Shown: positions 17,848 through 27,336, counted from the first letter of the stretch. The stretch: 64,000 nt of DNA from Promethearchaeota archaeon (GCA_016839555.1 JAEOUA010000003.1:372001-436000), one strand, 5' to 3'. Notes: a model not told the origin generated them from the letters alone. A program made the numbers and translations.

Positions 17848-18661
17848 ATTTTTATTCCTCCATTTTATTATTAAATTTTAATTAAAATTTAAGTTTTTAA
17901 TTTTTTTTTTAATTTTTTTTTTATGTTCTTAGATAGTATTATATCTGAAGAGATATTTAAACTTTATGGCATTTTGATAAGATAGTGTTGAGTTAGATTA
18001 AAAAAAATTTCGACAAAAATTTTATGAAATTATTCAATTAAGTAAATTTTCAAATGTAAGTAAATAAGATCATACCTAATTTTTTATCACAATTTATTAT
18101 ATAATAATTATTGAAATGGTAAGTATGAAAAGATCTATTCATAGGTTAGCAAGTTGATGGTATAATTGGTATTAAATAAAAATTTGATAAAATTATTAAA
18201 TCGGTATTATATATCCAGATAACAGAATACTTAATATTTTTCCAAATTTCCATAATTAATTTTGAATAAAAAAGGAGAGAAAAAGTTTAAAAAGATCCTT
18301 ATAGTGTACTATAAAAAATTTAAGTTTCAAATTAAAGTTAGCTAAATAGATTAAAATTGAATTTTTTATGTATTGACGATTTTTTATTAAAAATAACGTT
18401 TTAATAATGACATAAAATTATACTTAGCTTCAAGTATTTAGATTTCATTAATAATGAATCACAAAAGAAAAAAATAAATTCCAACTGTTATTAAGTTCTT
18501 ATATTTCTTATCGAGTAGGGTGAATATTTTTCCAATTACAAGTTTCTACCTTTAGAAAATATATTAATAACCTTATAATTTAATTTTAACTCTAAAATAT
18601 TTTTTTTCCTTGAAAAAAATTTTCTAAAAAATGAGTAATTCTAAAGTATTATAAAAAGAAC
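17848..18661. other. Long intergenic region (814 bp), nothing coding seen
   Basis: The longest gene-free stretch in the window, between the histone and the proteasome-like gene (both minus). It begins with T-rich tracts and has a TATA-like TTTAAATATC (minus strand, near 17953-17962) that could drive the histone gene. I found no open frame with coding character and no tRNA, box C/D or CRISPR pattern. A small RNA cannot be excluded. Confidence 0.45.
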
Positions 18662-19279
18662 TTATTCCCCTATCTCTTTAATTTCTAAAAATTTCCCTGT
18701 TGTTCCATCAGCGGTTATTACCAATATATCGATACCATTTCCTGACATTGCATCTCTTTTCATTGCGTTTCTAATCACTTTTTCTATAAGCTTTTCTCCT
18801 TCTGCAACAGTTAAATCTTTTTTATATTCTGCTTCTAAGATTCCCATAGATAAAAGCATACTGGTGCCTGCAGCCCCATAATCTTCTGGAATTAAACTCC
18901 CAATAGCATCAAGTGTATATAATTTGGGACCATCCGTGTCCATCCCAGCAATTAATAAGTTTGTATAAAACGGAGCCATTTTCCTAGAATATAAATAGTT
19001 TGATAATAGTTTTGCCATACTTTTCGTCGAAATTCGTTCATGAGCTTCAAATTTATAAAGCTTCGCTTGTGCCCTAAGGATTTTTGTAATCATTTGAAAA
19101 TCACCTATAAGACCATAGCAGGCAATCCCTATATAATTAGTCACTGAAAAGACTTTTCTGGTTGATTTATTAGTTACAGTATAATTCCATATAGCCCTTC
19201 TATCACTTCCTAATACTACTCCATCCTTACATTTAATTGCAACTGATGCGGCGCCGGGAACGATAATTTCTTGAGACAT
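18662..19279 (-). CDS. Proteasome beta-subunit paralogue lacking catalytic Thr1
   Basis: 205 residues with the proteasome Ntn fold: KDGVVLGSDRRA, IACYGLIGDFQ, LLIAGMDTDGPKLYTLDAIGS, YGAAGTSMLLSMGILE and RDAMSGNGIDILVIT. Aligning on KDGVVL, the position of Thr1 in active subunits (G-TTT-VG) is occupied by Ala10 (PG-AAS-VA). Asp17 and Lys33 equivalents (Asp26, Lys42) are kept. Without Thr1 it cannot act as an Ntn protease, so it is probably a structural or regulatory beta-type subunit. It lacks the alpha-subunit N-terminal helix. It lies divergent from the RING-like gene at 19595. PAN is at 62106-63227. Confidence 0.85.
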   Translation of the reverse strand: MSQEIIVPGAASVAIKCKDGVVLGSDRRAIWNYTVTNKSTRKVFSVTNYIGIACYGLIGDFQMITKILRAQAKLYKFEAHERISTKSMAKLLSNYLYSRKMAPFYTNLLIAGMDTDGPKLYTLDAIGSLIPEDYGAAGTSMLLSMGILEAEYKKDLTVAEGEKLIEKVIRNAMKRDAMSGNGIDILVITADGTTGKFLEIKEIGE

Positions 19280-19594
19280 TTTTAAATTTAATCTTGAAAA
19301 TATTAATGTGTATTTTTAATTAATAAAATAAATCTACTTTATATTTTTAATTTTATCATAATAATTTAATAGATCCCTAAAGAATTATCTTATGATTATA
19401 TTATTATAGTATTTGAAAGTTTTAGACGCCATAAAAATAGATTTTCAACTAAATCAGAGAATACCCAATATAAAATTTATTAAAAGTATATTATTTTTCA
19501 AAAAAGAACACTTAAATAAGAAAAAACAATAAAAATTTTATTTTGTGAACTATTTTTATATATAATCAGCTTAACATCCCAAAATGAAATAAAA
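19280..19594. other. Divergent promoter region
   Basis: 315 AT-rich bases between the minus-strand proteasome-like gene and the plus-strand RING-like gene. They presumably carry both promoters. The TTTTTATATATAATC stretch (about 19553-19567) ends some 27 bases before the TTG start at 19595 and is a good TATA candidate for a leaderless message. No gene seen. Confidence 0.45.
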
Positions 19595-21661
19595 TTGAAG
19601 CTTATAGATAATGAATTTGCAGGATTTCGAGAGATACACGGATTTTCAAAGCAAGAACTTTTAGATATTAAAAAACAAATCTCGAGATATAAAGACGATT
19701 ATTTAGATGATAATAAAGTAAAAGAATTACTTGAAAATACATTTCCGACAAAAATTTTAACTATATATTATGATTATATTTCAAATCTTGATAAATTTAT
19801 AGAATTTTATCTAATTAACAATAAGGAACCAAGTTTTAAAGAGTGTGAGGATTTTTTTTATTTAAAATCTGATTTAATAAAAGAGATTAACCACATTGCT
19901 ACAAATCTTTCAAATTTAAATTTAAATATTCAAAATACGAAACGTTTTTTTAAAAAAAATGAATATTTACAGAATTATTCTTCAGAAATTTTTGATTTAC
20001 AAGAAAAATTAAATCAATCCCAGCAAGAACTTAAGAATTCGTTAGGCACCAAACCACAGAGTTATCATTATTCTTCCTATTTATTCTATCAAACAAATAA
20101 AATTAAAAATTCTCGCTTCAAATTAAAAGATTTACCAGAGAATTGCTTACAATGGGAAGAGATTTCAGATCTTTTCAATTATTTAAAGAATTATGGCACT
20201 TTGCTAAAATCTAAAGGAATTTTATCCAAAAAGGAAGTGGAAATACAATTTGAATTTAAAATGTTAATTGATTATTTTAATTCATCAGAACAAGTAAACA
20301 AAATTATTGGCAAAGAATTAGTATATCTTTTGTCTCTTAATAATTTTTTAGAAGAATTAGAATATGATGAAAATATAAGCAAGCCGGAAAGAAAAAATAT
20401 AATAGAAAACTTAAAAATATTCATGCAATCAATTATTAAAGACTTTATCATGGATGAATTAACGGATTATATTGAAAAATTAAGAGAAATAGAAAAAAAA
20501 TATAATTTAATCGATAAAGAGGAGAAAGAATATAATTTAAAAGCTTTGGTTGATAAAAAAGTAAGCAATTTCTTACCTAATTTTGTAGATTATTATATAA
20601 AAGAGTTGGAAGAGAATTATAAAATTAAAAGTACTGAGAAAGAACCTGTAAATGAGCTTAATAACCTCATTTTAGAGTATAAAAATAAAATAGAATTATT
20701 TTATAAAAAAATACAAAATTTAAAGGAGTTAATCTCTGAATATAAACTTTTTCTAAGACCTTTTGGCCATATAATAAATAATTATGAAAAAATATTTGCA
20801 TCTCTTTTAGAGGATATAGAAAGAAGAAAGGAAGATTTTGTTTTTTATCTGAAGACTGTTAAAAACGAATGGTTAAAGGATGATTTAAGAACCTTCACTG
20901 AAGGAAAAAGGGATGAAATCAATCAACTACTAGCAAATTATCGAGATAAATTCGCCAAAATATTAAAAGATGATTTTCCGCAGTTTAAAGAAATAGAGGA
21001 TATACTTAATACTTATCAGACGCAAATTATACAAATGAAGGATGAAGTCTATCAGAAATTTGAAGAATATAATAAAAAAAATTTAAATCAAATTCAGATC
21101 ATTAAGCAATGGGAAACAAACTTTAATAGAACAAAACAGCAAGCAAGCTTCCTTTTAAATCAGTATCTTATGAAAATTTTTAAAAATTTTGATAATATTA
21201 TTGAAAAAGAAAATGCTCTTTTTAGAGGACTCTCTGAAATTTCAAAAAAAAATCGGAGAGATCAAGAATTAGCTCTTAATTATGCCCTATCTGGTTATCT
21301 TTTTGGTAAGTTGAGCCAAAAAGAAATAAAAGAACGCATTATTACTCTAAAAGAAAAAATATTGCAATTACAAACTCAACAAAATCTCTATGAATCAGAA
21401 ATCTCTAAATTAGAAGAAGTTCTAGGCGAAAAAATTAAAATACAAGAAGGAATTTCTTCTACAAGAGTACAATGTGCCATTTGCCATAAGAATATTGACC
21501 TTAAAAAGGATAGATTTATTAAATGCCCTTATTGTGGAACATACTTTCATTATTTATGTATTTATTTCTGGCTCTCGGAATATAACAGCTGCCCTGCGTG
21601 CCAGAACGAATTCCTCGATCCTAATACTGACATGTATTATTTCTCAGAACCACTTAGTTAA
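19595..21661 (+). CDS. Long coiled-coil protein with C-terminal RING/PHD-like zinc domain
   Basis: 688 residues. About 1-620 are charged helix and coiled coil with no enzyme motif. The last 62 residues carry eight ligands in a C4HC3 cross-brace pattern: C627, C630, C644, C647, H652, C655, C666 and C669, with FHYLCIYFWL between the second and third pairs, as in RING-H2/RING-variant ubiquitin ligases and PHD fingers. Asgard archaea encode ubiquitin systems with RING-type E3s, so an E3-like role is plausible. A PHD-like reader or plain scaffold is also possible. The start is TTG with no in-frame ATG before residue 200, and no Shine-Dalgarno site. It is divergent from the inactive proteasome subunit. 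Confidence 0.75.
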   Translation: MKLIDNEFAGFREIHGFSKQELLDIKKQISRYKDDYLDDNKVKELLENTFPTKILTIYYDYISNLDKFIEFYLINNKEPSFKECEDFFYLKSDLIKEINHIATNLSNLNLNIQNTKRFFKKNEYLQNYSSEIFDLQEKLNQSQQELKNSLGTKPQSYHYSSYLFYQTNKIKNSRFKLKDLPENCLQWEEISDLFNYLKNYGTLLKSKGILSKKEVEIQFEFKMLIDYFNSSEQVNKIIGKELVYLLSLNNFLEELEYDENISKPERKNIIENLKIFMQSIIKDFIMDELTDYIEKLREIEKKYNLIDKEEKEYNLKALVDKKVSNFLPNFVDYYIKELEENYKIKSTEKEPVNELNNLILEYKNKIELFYKKIQNLKELISEYKLFLRPFGHIINNYEKIFASLLEDIERRKEDFVFYLKTVKNEWLKDDLRTFTEGKRDEINQLLANYRDKFAKILKDDFPQFKEIEDILNTYQTQIIQMKDEVYQKFEEYNKKNLNQIQIIKQWETNFNRTKQQASFLLNQYLMKIFKNFDNIIEKENALFRGLSEISKKNRRDQELALNYALSGYLFGKLSQKEIKERIITLKEKILQLQTQQNLYESEISKLEEVLGEKIKIQEGISSTRVQCAICHKNIDLKKDRFIKCPYCGTYFHYLCIYFWLSEYNSCPACQNEFLDPNTDMYYFSEPLS

Positions 21662-21834
21662 TTTTTTCTTTATTAAATATTCTCGAATATTTGACACTTA
21701 TATTATCTTAAAAGATTATTTTGCCTATATTTAAAAGAGAATGCTTCATTTAATTATTAATAATATTTGATTATTATTTCTTAGGAGCAAGTTTTTTATT
21801 AATTATAATTTAATTTCTATAGTAGGGTATTTTT

Positions 21835-22665
21835 ATGATAGGGGAGTTAGAATCGTTTAGTGAGCCAACCAGATTTTTTCAATATGATTATGTATTATTT
21901 GACGCTATATTTCTTGGTGTTTGGCTCTTTTTTTTAATAAAAAATAAAAAATGGGCGGCACTCTCCTTTGGATTTATATGTGGAGTTATCGTATATTTTA
22001 TTGATGCTGTATGGTGGTGGAATACACCTTTGAATGCTAATTATCCCCCAGGAACCTTTATTCGTGAATATTGGATCAGAGATATTCAAATGCCGCACCC
22101 ATTGGGAGAATTCTTTTGGAAAAAACTTAGCTGTGACTTTATGATGTGTATTTCATATAGTTTATTTGCCTTTCCATGGATGTGGATTATTTATGAAAAG
22201 ATTTCCAAGAAATCTTCAGAAGAAGATCTTACCAAGGAAGATCGAAAGGAAATTGCTTTTTATACGCTATTTTATTTTGGTGCATGGATGGCAATCCCAC
22301 TTCTTACTTTATTGATTCCTTTTGATGATACTATAATTCATACAGTAAGGCATATGCAAACTCAATTATTAGTGTGGATTATTAATTTTTTTGTTGGATA
22401 CTCAATCTTAGCGATACTTTATGGTACTAATATAGTAAAAAGAAAAAATCCAAAAACGATAGGCTATGTATTTGTTGTGGGATGTGCTGAATCATTTTTT
22501 ATGGAATTTCCATTATTTGTTTCGAGAATTCGCCCAACAGGACCGATATTTTTATTATTTGAAGTAATCTTTTTAGTAAACCAAGGAGCTCCTTACTTAT
22601 ATATTGCATATGATATTATATTTCCCGAATTAGGTAAACAAATAAAGCGGTTGAGGAATAAATAG
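21835..22665 (+). CDS. Polytopic membrane protein, unknown
   Basis: 276 residues with about seven membrane segments, many aromatic residues and a Trp cluster (DAVWWWNTPLN) after the second segment. A charged loop, KKSSEEDLTKEDRKE, sits near residue 125-140. Polar residues lie inside or beside helices (FDDTIIHTVRHMQTQ, CAESFFMEFP). No transporter signature is recognised. It has an ATG start and is monocistronic. It could be an Asgard-restricted membrane family. Confidence 0.65.
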   Translation: MIGELESFSEPTRFFQYDYVLFDAIFLGVWLFFLIKNKKWAALSFGFICGVIVYFIDAVWWWNTPLNANYPPGTFIREYWIRDIQMPHPLGEFFWKKLSCDFMMCISYSLFAFPWMWIIYEKISKKSSEEDLTKEDRKEIAFYTLFYFGAWMAIPLLTLLIPFDDTIIHTVRHMQTQLLVWIINFFVGYSILAILYGTNIVKRKNPKTIGYVFVVGCAESFFMEFPLFVSRIRPTGPIFLLFEVIFLVNQGAPYLYIAYDIIFPELGKQIKRLRNK

Positions 22666-22762
22666 ATAAATTTTTCATTTTTTATATTTGAACTCAGGGA
22701 TTTAAAAAAGTATTTTTATAGTGAAAGAAAAGAATAAAGAACAAGGCTTTCGAAAGAAAGTA

Positions 22763-23440
22763 TTAAAAAATTATGAACAAATTATAGTTCGGAAAGAATA
22801 ATACCTTTAACGCCATATAGCTTCCGAAGAAAATCATAAAAATCCCACAAATAATTAATACCCATCGATAAACCTTGGGATTCAGCGTTCTACCTCCTAA
22901 ATAACCAAATACTGAAATTGGCCAAAACCAGATGAGGTCTCCCAATTCATGACCAAGAAAGAAAAATAATATACCCAGAGGTTTTTGAAAGCTGACATCT
23001 AATTGAACCATTAAACTAAGCCCAATTCCCGCCCACCACAGTGTCCAGAAGGGGTTCGAAAGGCTTACAATAATACCGCCTAAAAAGCTATTACCCTTAA
23101 AGCCTTTCATATCTTCTTCCTTCATATCACTAAAACTTACTTCAATTGGATTATTATAAGTATTTTTTATAACCACAATACCATATACAATTAATAATAT
23201 TCCGCCGACAATTCCAATTGTGGTATATACATAAGCATTTTGCAAAAAAAAGGAAGCCCCTAATAATAACGCAATAATTAATACTAATTCCAAGGTAGCA
23301 TGCCCTAATGTAATAAATAATCCTGCTAAATAACCCTTCTCACTTTTTAAAGACTTGTAAATAGTAAAAGTAAGAACGGGACCAGGACTTAAAGCTCCTG
23401 TCAGCGCTACCACGAATGATATAAAGAAAATATCAATCAT
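22763..23440 (-). CDS. LysE/RhtB-family exporter
   Basis: 225 residues with six membrane segments. The family hallmark GALSPGPVLTFTIYKSL lies in the first, followed by KGYLAGLFITLGHATLELVLI, a GGILLIVYGIVVIK segment and SNPFWTLWWAGIGLSL. LysE-family proteins export amino acids or related cations. The length matches the family. It lies in a convergent arrangement with the membrane protein at 21835-22665. Substrate unknown. Confidence 0.87.
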   Translation of the reverse strand: MIDIFFISFVVALTGALSPGPVLTFTIYKSLKSEKGYLAGLFITLGHATLELVLIIALLLGASFFLQNAYVYTTIGIVGGILLIVYGIVVIKNTYNNPIEVSFSDMKEEDMKGFKGNSFLGGIIVSLSNPFWTLWWAGIGLSLMVQLDVSFQKPLGILFFFLGHELGDLIWFWPISVFGYLGGRTLNPKVYRWVLIICGIFMIFFGSYMALKVLFFPNYNLFIIF

Positions 23441-23602
23441 GTATGTGGTAATTTTTTTCTAATTATGAAATTATTGTTTTTACTTTATAATTTCCATCAA
23501 AATTTTAATGAGAAAAGAACGAAGATTATACAAAAATTTAATAATTACTATTTTAAAAATATAATTATAATATAATTATTTAATCCACTAATGAGTTAAA
23601 TT

Positions 23603-24460
23603 ATGGTTGATTATAAAAACGTATTAAAGACTCTTCAGAAAAGCTATTCTTACGTGGATAAGATTCTTGTGCTTAAGAATAATGGAAAAATAGAATATTC
23701 AACAGATAATTGGAAAGTTAAGGAAGATATTAAGGGCTTTTTAGCGAGTTGGGCTAGCGGAAATGCACAGTTTGTTGTTATGGATGGAGTCAAATATTCA
23801 ATCTTACAAATGGAGCCAGAAAGATTTGTGGGCACAAACAGACAGAAAAAAGGACATTTAATTGGAGCAGCGACTGCGGAAAGAGATAAATATTTAATTG
23901 CTCATATTGACAATAAGGCAAAAGGTTGGATGCATAATGCGTATCCAATGGTAGCTAGAGCAGCAGTTGCGTTGAATGATACGTCTAAATTAAAATACTT
24001 GGATTCAAGCCAAAAACAAGTCAAACCTGGCAAAGACGCTCAAACGGAAAAGATTTCGAAAAAAATAAAAAAATTAGAAGATAAATTCAAGAAAAACCTT
24101 GATAAGGGGAAGAAAGAAAAAGCAATAGAATATGCTAAAGAACTTATTGAAATGGCGAATTCAATTGGAAAAAGTGATGTAGCGGAAAAATATCAGGATA
24201 TAATAGATGAGCTTCTGGGGAAGAAAAAAGAAAAAACTGAAGAACCAATTGAGCAAATGACTCAAATTAGAGCAGACGCTATATCTACACCTAAAGTCAA
24301 TCCAATTATAACCCAAGAAGTTATAAATTTTCTTCAATGGATTAATGATAGGGAAGGATTAGTGAAGTTTGTCGAATATTATCTTCAACAAAATGATCAA
24401 CAAAAAATTTCTGATTTATCAGATATTTATAAAGAACTCTATCGAATAACAACTGAATAA
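23603..24460 (+). CDS. Possible profilin/roadblock-like domain protein with helical tail
   Basis: 285 residues. Residues 1-125 look like a small alpha/beta sensor fold: helix, strands DKILVLKNNGKIEYS, helix FLASWASG, strands FVVMDGVKYSILQMEPER, and a closing helix with WMHNAYPMVARAAVAL. The order resembles profilin or roadblock/longin-like domains, both abundant in Lokiarchaea. The match is by pattern only. Residues 145-205 are Lys/Glu coiled coil, and the last 50 residues a helical domain. With actin and gelsolin-domain genes in the same window, a cytoskeletal or small-GTPase adaptor role is tempting but unproven. Confidence 0.5.
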   Translation: MVDYKNVLKTLQKSYSYVDKILVLKNNGKIEYSTDNWKVKEDIKGFLASWASGNAQFVVMDGVKYSILQMEPERFVGTNRQKKGHLIGAATAERDKYLIAHIDNKAKGWMHNAYPMVARAAVALNDTSKLKYLDSSQKQVKPGKDAQTEKISKKIKKLEDKFKKNLDKGKKEKAIEYAKELIEMANSIGKSDVAEKYQDIIDELLGKKKEKTEEPIEQMTQIRADAISTPKVNPIITQEVINFLQWINDREGLVKFVEYYLQQNDQQKISDLSDIYKELYRITTE

Positions 24461-24609
24461 AAGAGATAAGATTAGAAGAAGTAAATTTTTGAAATAAAAT
24501 TCTGTTTATATATCTCTTGTTTTTAGTTAAATTTTTATTAATTTGAATGAATTAATAAAAGAAATTATAGTTTTAATTTATATAAAAGAGTATTTCAAAT
24601 CATAATATA

Positions 24610-25866
24610 TTATTCCCGTATTTGCCCGCTTCCATAAATGATATATTTAGTGGTGGTGAGCTGTTCTACACCCATAGGTCCACGTGAATGAAGTTTTTGA
24701 GTAGATATCCCAATTTCAGCTCCTAAACCGAACACACCCCCATCAGTTAAACGAGTGGCAGCGTTAACATACACGGCAGCAGCATCGACTTCATAGAGAA
24801 ATTTTCTTGCATCACTATAATTTTCTGTTATAATCGATTCAGTATGCTTTGAATCATATTTGGTGATAATATTGATGGCTTCTTCAATATTTTTGACCAC
24901 TTTTATACATATTTTTAAGGAGAGATATTCTGCCCGCCAATCTTCTTCTGTGGCAGGAATTATATCAGGAACAAGATCTTGTGTTTGTTGATCTCCTCTT
25001 ACTTCAACACCATTTTCTCGCAGCAACTTAACGATTCTTGGAATATACTCATCTTTAATATCCTCGTGAATTAATAGCTTATCTAAAGCATTGCATACTG
25101 CAGGATATGAACATTTGGAGTTAATGATTATTTTATCTGCCATATCTAAATCAGCATCATAATTAACGAATAAGCTGACAATTCCTATTCCTGTTTCGAT
25201 GGTCGGTACCAAAGAGTTTTGAATTACTTTTTGTATTAAACTTTCTCCTCCACGCGGGATAATTACATCAATATAATCCTTTAGCTTGAGCATCGCATCA
25301 ACATATGCTCTATCAGTATCTTTAATGATTTGTATACAATTTTCTGGTAATCCCTCTTGAATTGCAGCTTCATGTAATATATCTGCTATCGCGATATTCG
25401 AGTAGATTGCCTCACTTCCGCCTCTTAGAATAATACTATTTCCCGCTTTAATGCACAACGTCGATGCATCAGCAGTAACATTAGGACGTGATTCATAGAT
25501 AATTCCGATTACACCAAGTGGGACTCTGACTAATCCTATATCCATTCCATTTGGTCTGCGCCACATTTTTATAATTTCATTGATAGGATCGGGAAAATCA
25601 GCTATTTCTTTAATACTTTCTGCTATTTTATTAATTTTATTATCAGTTAAAATGAGGCGATCAATTTTAGCTTGTTCGAAATGTTTTTTTTCAGCATTTT
25701 CAAGGTCAATTTTATTCGCGTTAATAATTTTCGATATATTATTCTCTAATTCATCAGCCATCCGAAGTAATGCATTATTTTTTATAGCTGTTGGAATATT
25801 TTTTAAAATAAATGCAGAATCCTTCGCTTGCTGACCGATCTTTTCCATTTTCTCTTGAATTGACAT
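24610..25866 (-). CDS. proA: Glutamate-5-semialdehyde dehydrogenase (gamma-glutamyl phosphate reductase)
   Basis: 418 residues of the ALDH superfamily ProA branch. Visible are GVIGIIYESRPNVTADASTLCIKAGNS-type nucleotide-site residues, IIPRGGESLIQ, the catalytic Cys in KCSYPAVCNALDKLLIH, and the C-terminal TDGGVFGLGAEIGISTQKLHSRGPMG. It reduces gamma-glutamyl phosphate to the semialdehyde for proline synthesis. It lies 72 bases downstream of proB on the same strand and is probably cotranscribed. AAAGGA precedes the ATG. Length and motifs are normal. Confidence 0.96.
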   Translation of the reverse strand: MSIQEKMEKIGQQAKDSAFILKNIPTAIKNNALLRMADELENNISKIINANKIDLENAEKKHFEQAKIDRLILTDNKINKIAESIKEIADFPDPINEIIKMWRRPNGMDIGLVRVPLGVIGIIYESRPNVTADASTLCIKAGNSIILRGGSEAIYSNIAIADILHEAAIQEGLPENCIQIIKDTDRAYVDAMLKLKDYIDVIIPRGGESLIQKVIQNSLVPTIETGIGIVSLFVNYDADLDMADKIIINSKCSYPAVCNALDKLLIHEDIKDEYIPRIVKLLRENGVEVRGDQQTQDLVPDIIPATEEDWRAEYLSLKICIKVVKNIEEAINIITKYDSKHTESIITENYSDARKFLYEVDAAAVYVNAATRLTDGGVFGLGAEIGISTQKLHSRGPMGVEQLTTTKYIIYGSGQIRE

Positions 25867-25938
25867 AAGAAAATCCTTTTCACTAAAATAATTACTAAAT
25901 CCTAATATTGATATAAAAGAAGCTAATTTAAAAAAAAT

Positions 25939-26727
25939 TTACTTTTGAGCTACGAAGTAGGTACCGATCTCCTGTCCTTCTAATATTTTTTTTACGTTTT
26001 TACTTTTAAATGAGGTGATTACAGTGGGAATCCCAATATTTGTTAATTTTTTGGCAGCATCAAGTTTTGATTTCATTCCTCCAAAACTTACCCCACTATC
26101 TATATCTTCTACTAATTGATCCAGTTTCTTATCGATTTCTTCAACTTGCGTAATTACTTTCGCATCCTCATGAATATTAGGATTCTTATCACATAGCCCT
26201 TCTACATCAGTTAAAATTATTAAAAGATCAACAAAAAGTAAAATAGATACCAATGCAGAGAGATTGTCATTATCACCATAACTTAGTTCTTCAATGGCAA
26301 CCGAATCGTTTTCATTTATGATCGGTATAATTCCTTTATCTAAAAGGACTTGCAGCGTATTTCTTGTATTTGCTCGGCGTGTAGAATCTTTCATATCATC
26401 TGCTGAAAGTAAAACCTGTCCTATATGCAAATCATACTTGCTAAATTCTTCTTGATAAATTTTCATCAGGTATATTTGACCAACGGCCGCCAAAGCTTGT
26501 AGCTGTTTATAATCAGAAGGTCTTTCTTTTAATCCCAATTTGGCCAGACCCGAGCCTATAGCACCACTACTTACTATAATGATCTCATAACCTTCTTTTA
26601 TTAACGAGGCTATTTCCTTTACAAATGATTCAATTTTATCGCAATAAATTTGTGCAACGCCATCAGTGATCATTTGCGTACCGACTTTAATCACGATCCG
26701 CTTAATATTTGAAGGAAAGGTTCTCAT
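25939..26727 (-). CDS. proB: Glutamate 5-kinase
   Basis: 262 residues of the amino acid kinase family: RIVIKVGTQMITDG at the N terminus, IIVSSGAIGSGLAKLG, PIINENDSVA and the late GGMKSKLDAAKKL motif diagnostic of glutamate 5-kinase. It phosphorylates glutamate in the first step of proline synthesis. The C-terminal PUA domain of Escherichia coli ProB is absent, so this is the short form, and feedback control may differ. It is the first gene of proBA; the start is an ATG. Confidence 0.95.
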   Translation of the reverse strand: MRTFPSNIKRIVIKVGTQMITDGVAQIYCDKIESFVKEIASLIKEGYEIIIVSSGAIGSGLAKLGLKERPSDYKQLQALAAVGQIYLMKIYQEEFSKYDLHIGQVLLSADDMKDSTRRANTRNTLQVLLDKGIIPIINENDSVAIEELSYGDNDNLSALVSILLFVDLLIILTDVEGLCDKNPNIHEDAKVITQVEEIDKKLDQLVEDIDSGVSFGGMKSKLDAAKKLTNIGIPTVITSFKSKNVKKILEGQEIGTYFVAQK

Positions 26728-26818
26728 AACTTTTTAATTTAGAAAGAAAACAATATAAATTTGGTTTAAATAATTAATTGCTTAATTTAGGTTTTTTCAT
26801 TCAACTCAGAACAAAGAA

Positions 26819-27307
26819 TTAAAAGCTTATCTGAAATACATTAGTTAAAATCCATCCTAAAACAATAATTATAAGCAAGATTGGGATTATGAAAAGAAGG
26901 AATGCATAAGAGCTTCTAATCCAAAATCTGTTCCACAATTTTACGCCTTCTTTAAAATCTTCTCTTCTCTGTTTTTTCCATAGTTCCATGTCTCTTTGGA
27001 TTTTTTGAGTAGTGGTTTCCCATTGTTGTTTTGTCTCTAAATTACGTCTTTCAATATCACTTTTCCATTGTTCTACCTTATTTTCCCAATCTTTTCTTAC
27101 ATCTTGGAAAAATTTATCTACCTTCTCTTTACTCTTTTCAAAATCTTCTAAATTCTTTTTGGATTCATCCTCAAGCGATTTTTTAAAATCTACCCATCCT
27201 TTATTTAAATTATTGACAAACTCATCCCATTTTTGTTTAAAAGGATCTTCTTTAAGTTTATTTGGTTCTGAATTATTTGAATTATTCATATTCTTACTCA
27301 TATCCAT
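26819..27307 (-). CDS. Coiled-coil protein with C-terminal membrane anchor
   Basis: 162 residues. An Asn/Ser-rich start is followed by a long amphipathic helix (about 20-125) with regularly spaced Trp residues (KQKWDEF, KGWVDF, RKDWENK, EQWKSD, QQWETT, ELWKKQ), then one hydrophobic segment near the C terminus (FLLFIIPILLIIIVLGWIL). It is a tail-anchored type: a cytosolic coil on a membrane peg. An EMC3/TMCO1-family insertase is encoded at 44741-45373. Function is unknown. The repeated W suggests an apolipoprotein-like amphipathic helix lying on membranes. Confidence 0.6.
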   Translation of the reverse strand: MDMSKNMNNSNNSEPNKLKEDPFKQKWDEFVNNLNKGWVDFKKSLEDESKKNLEDFEKSKEKVDKFFQDVRKDWENKVEQWKSDIERRNLETKQQWETTTQKIQRDMELWKKQRREDFKEGVKLWNRFWIRSSYAFLLFIIPILLIIIVLGWILTNVFQISF

Positions 27308-27336
27308 TGCTTTATATTGAATAGTTTTTCTAATAT

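Noticed and set aside
25939..26727. Truncated proB because it lacks the PUA domain
   Set aside because: The kinase domain is complete and ends cleanly; short forms without PUA are normal in many lineages.
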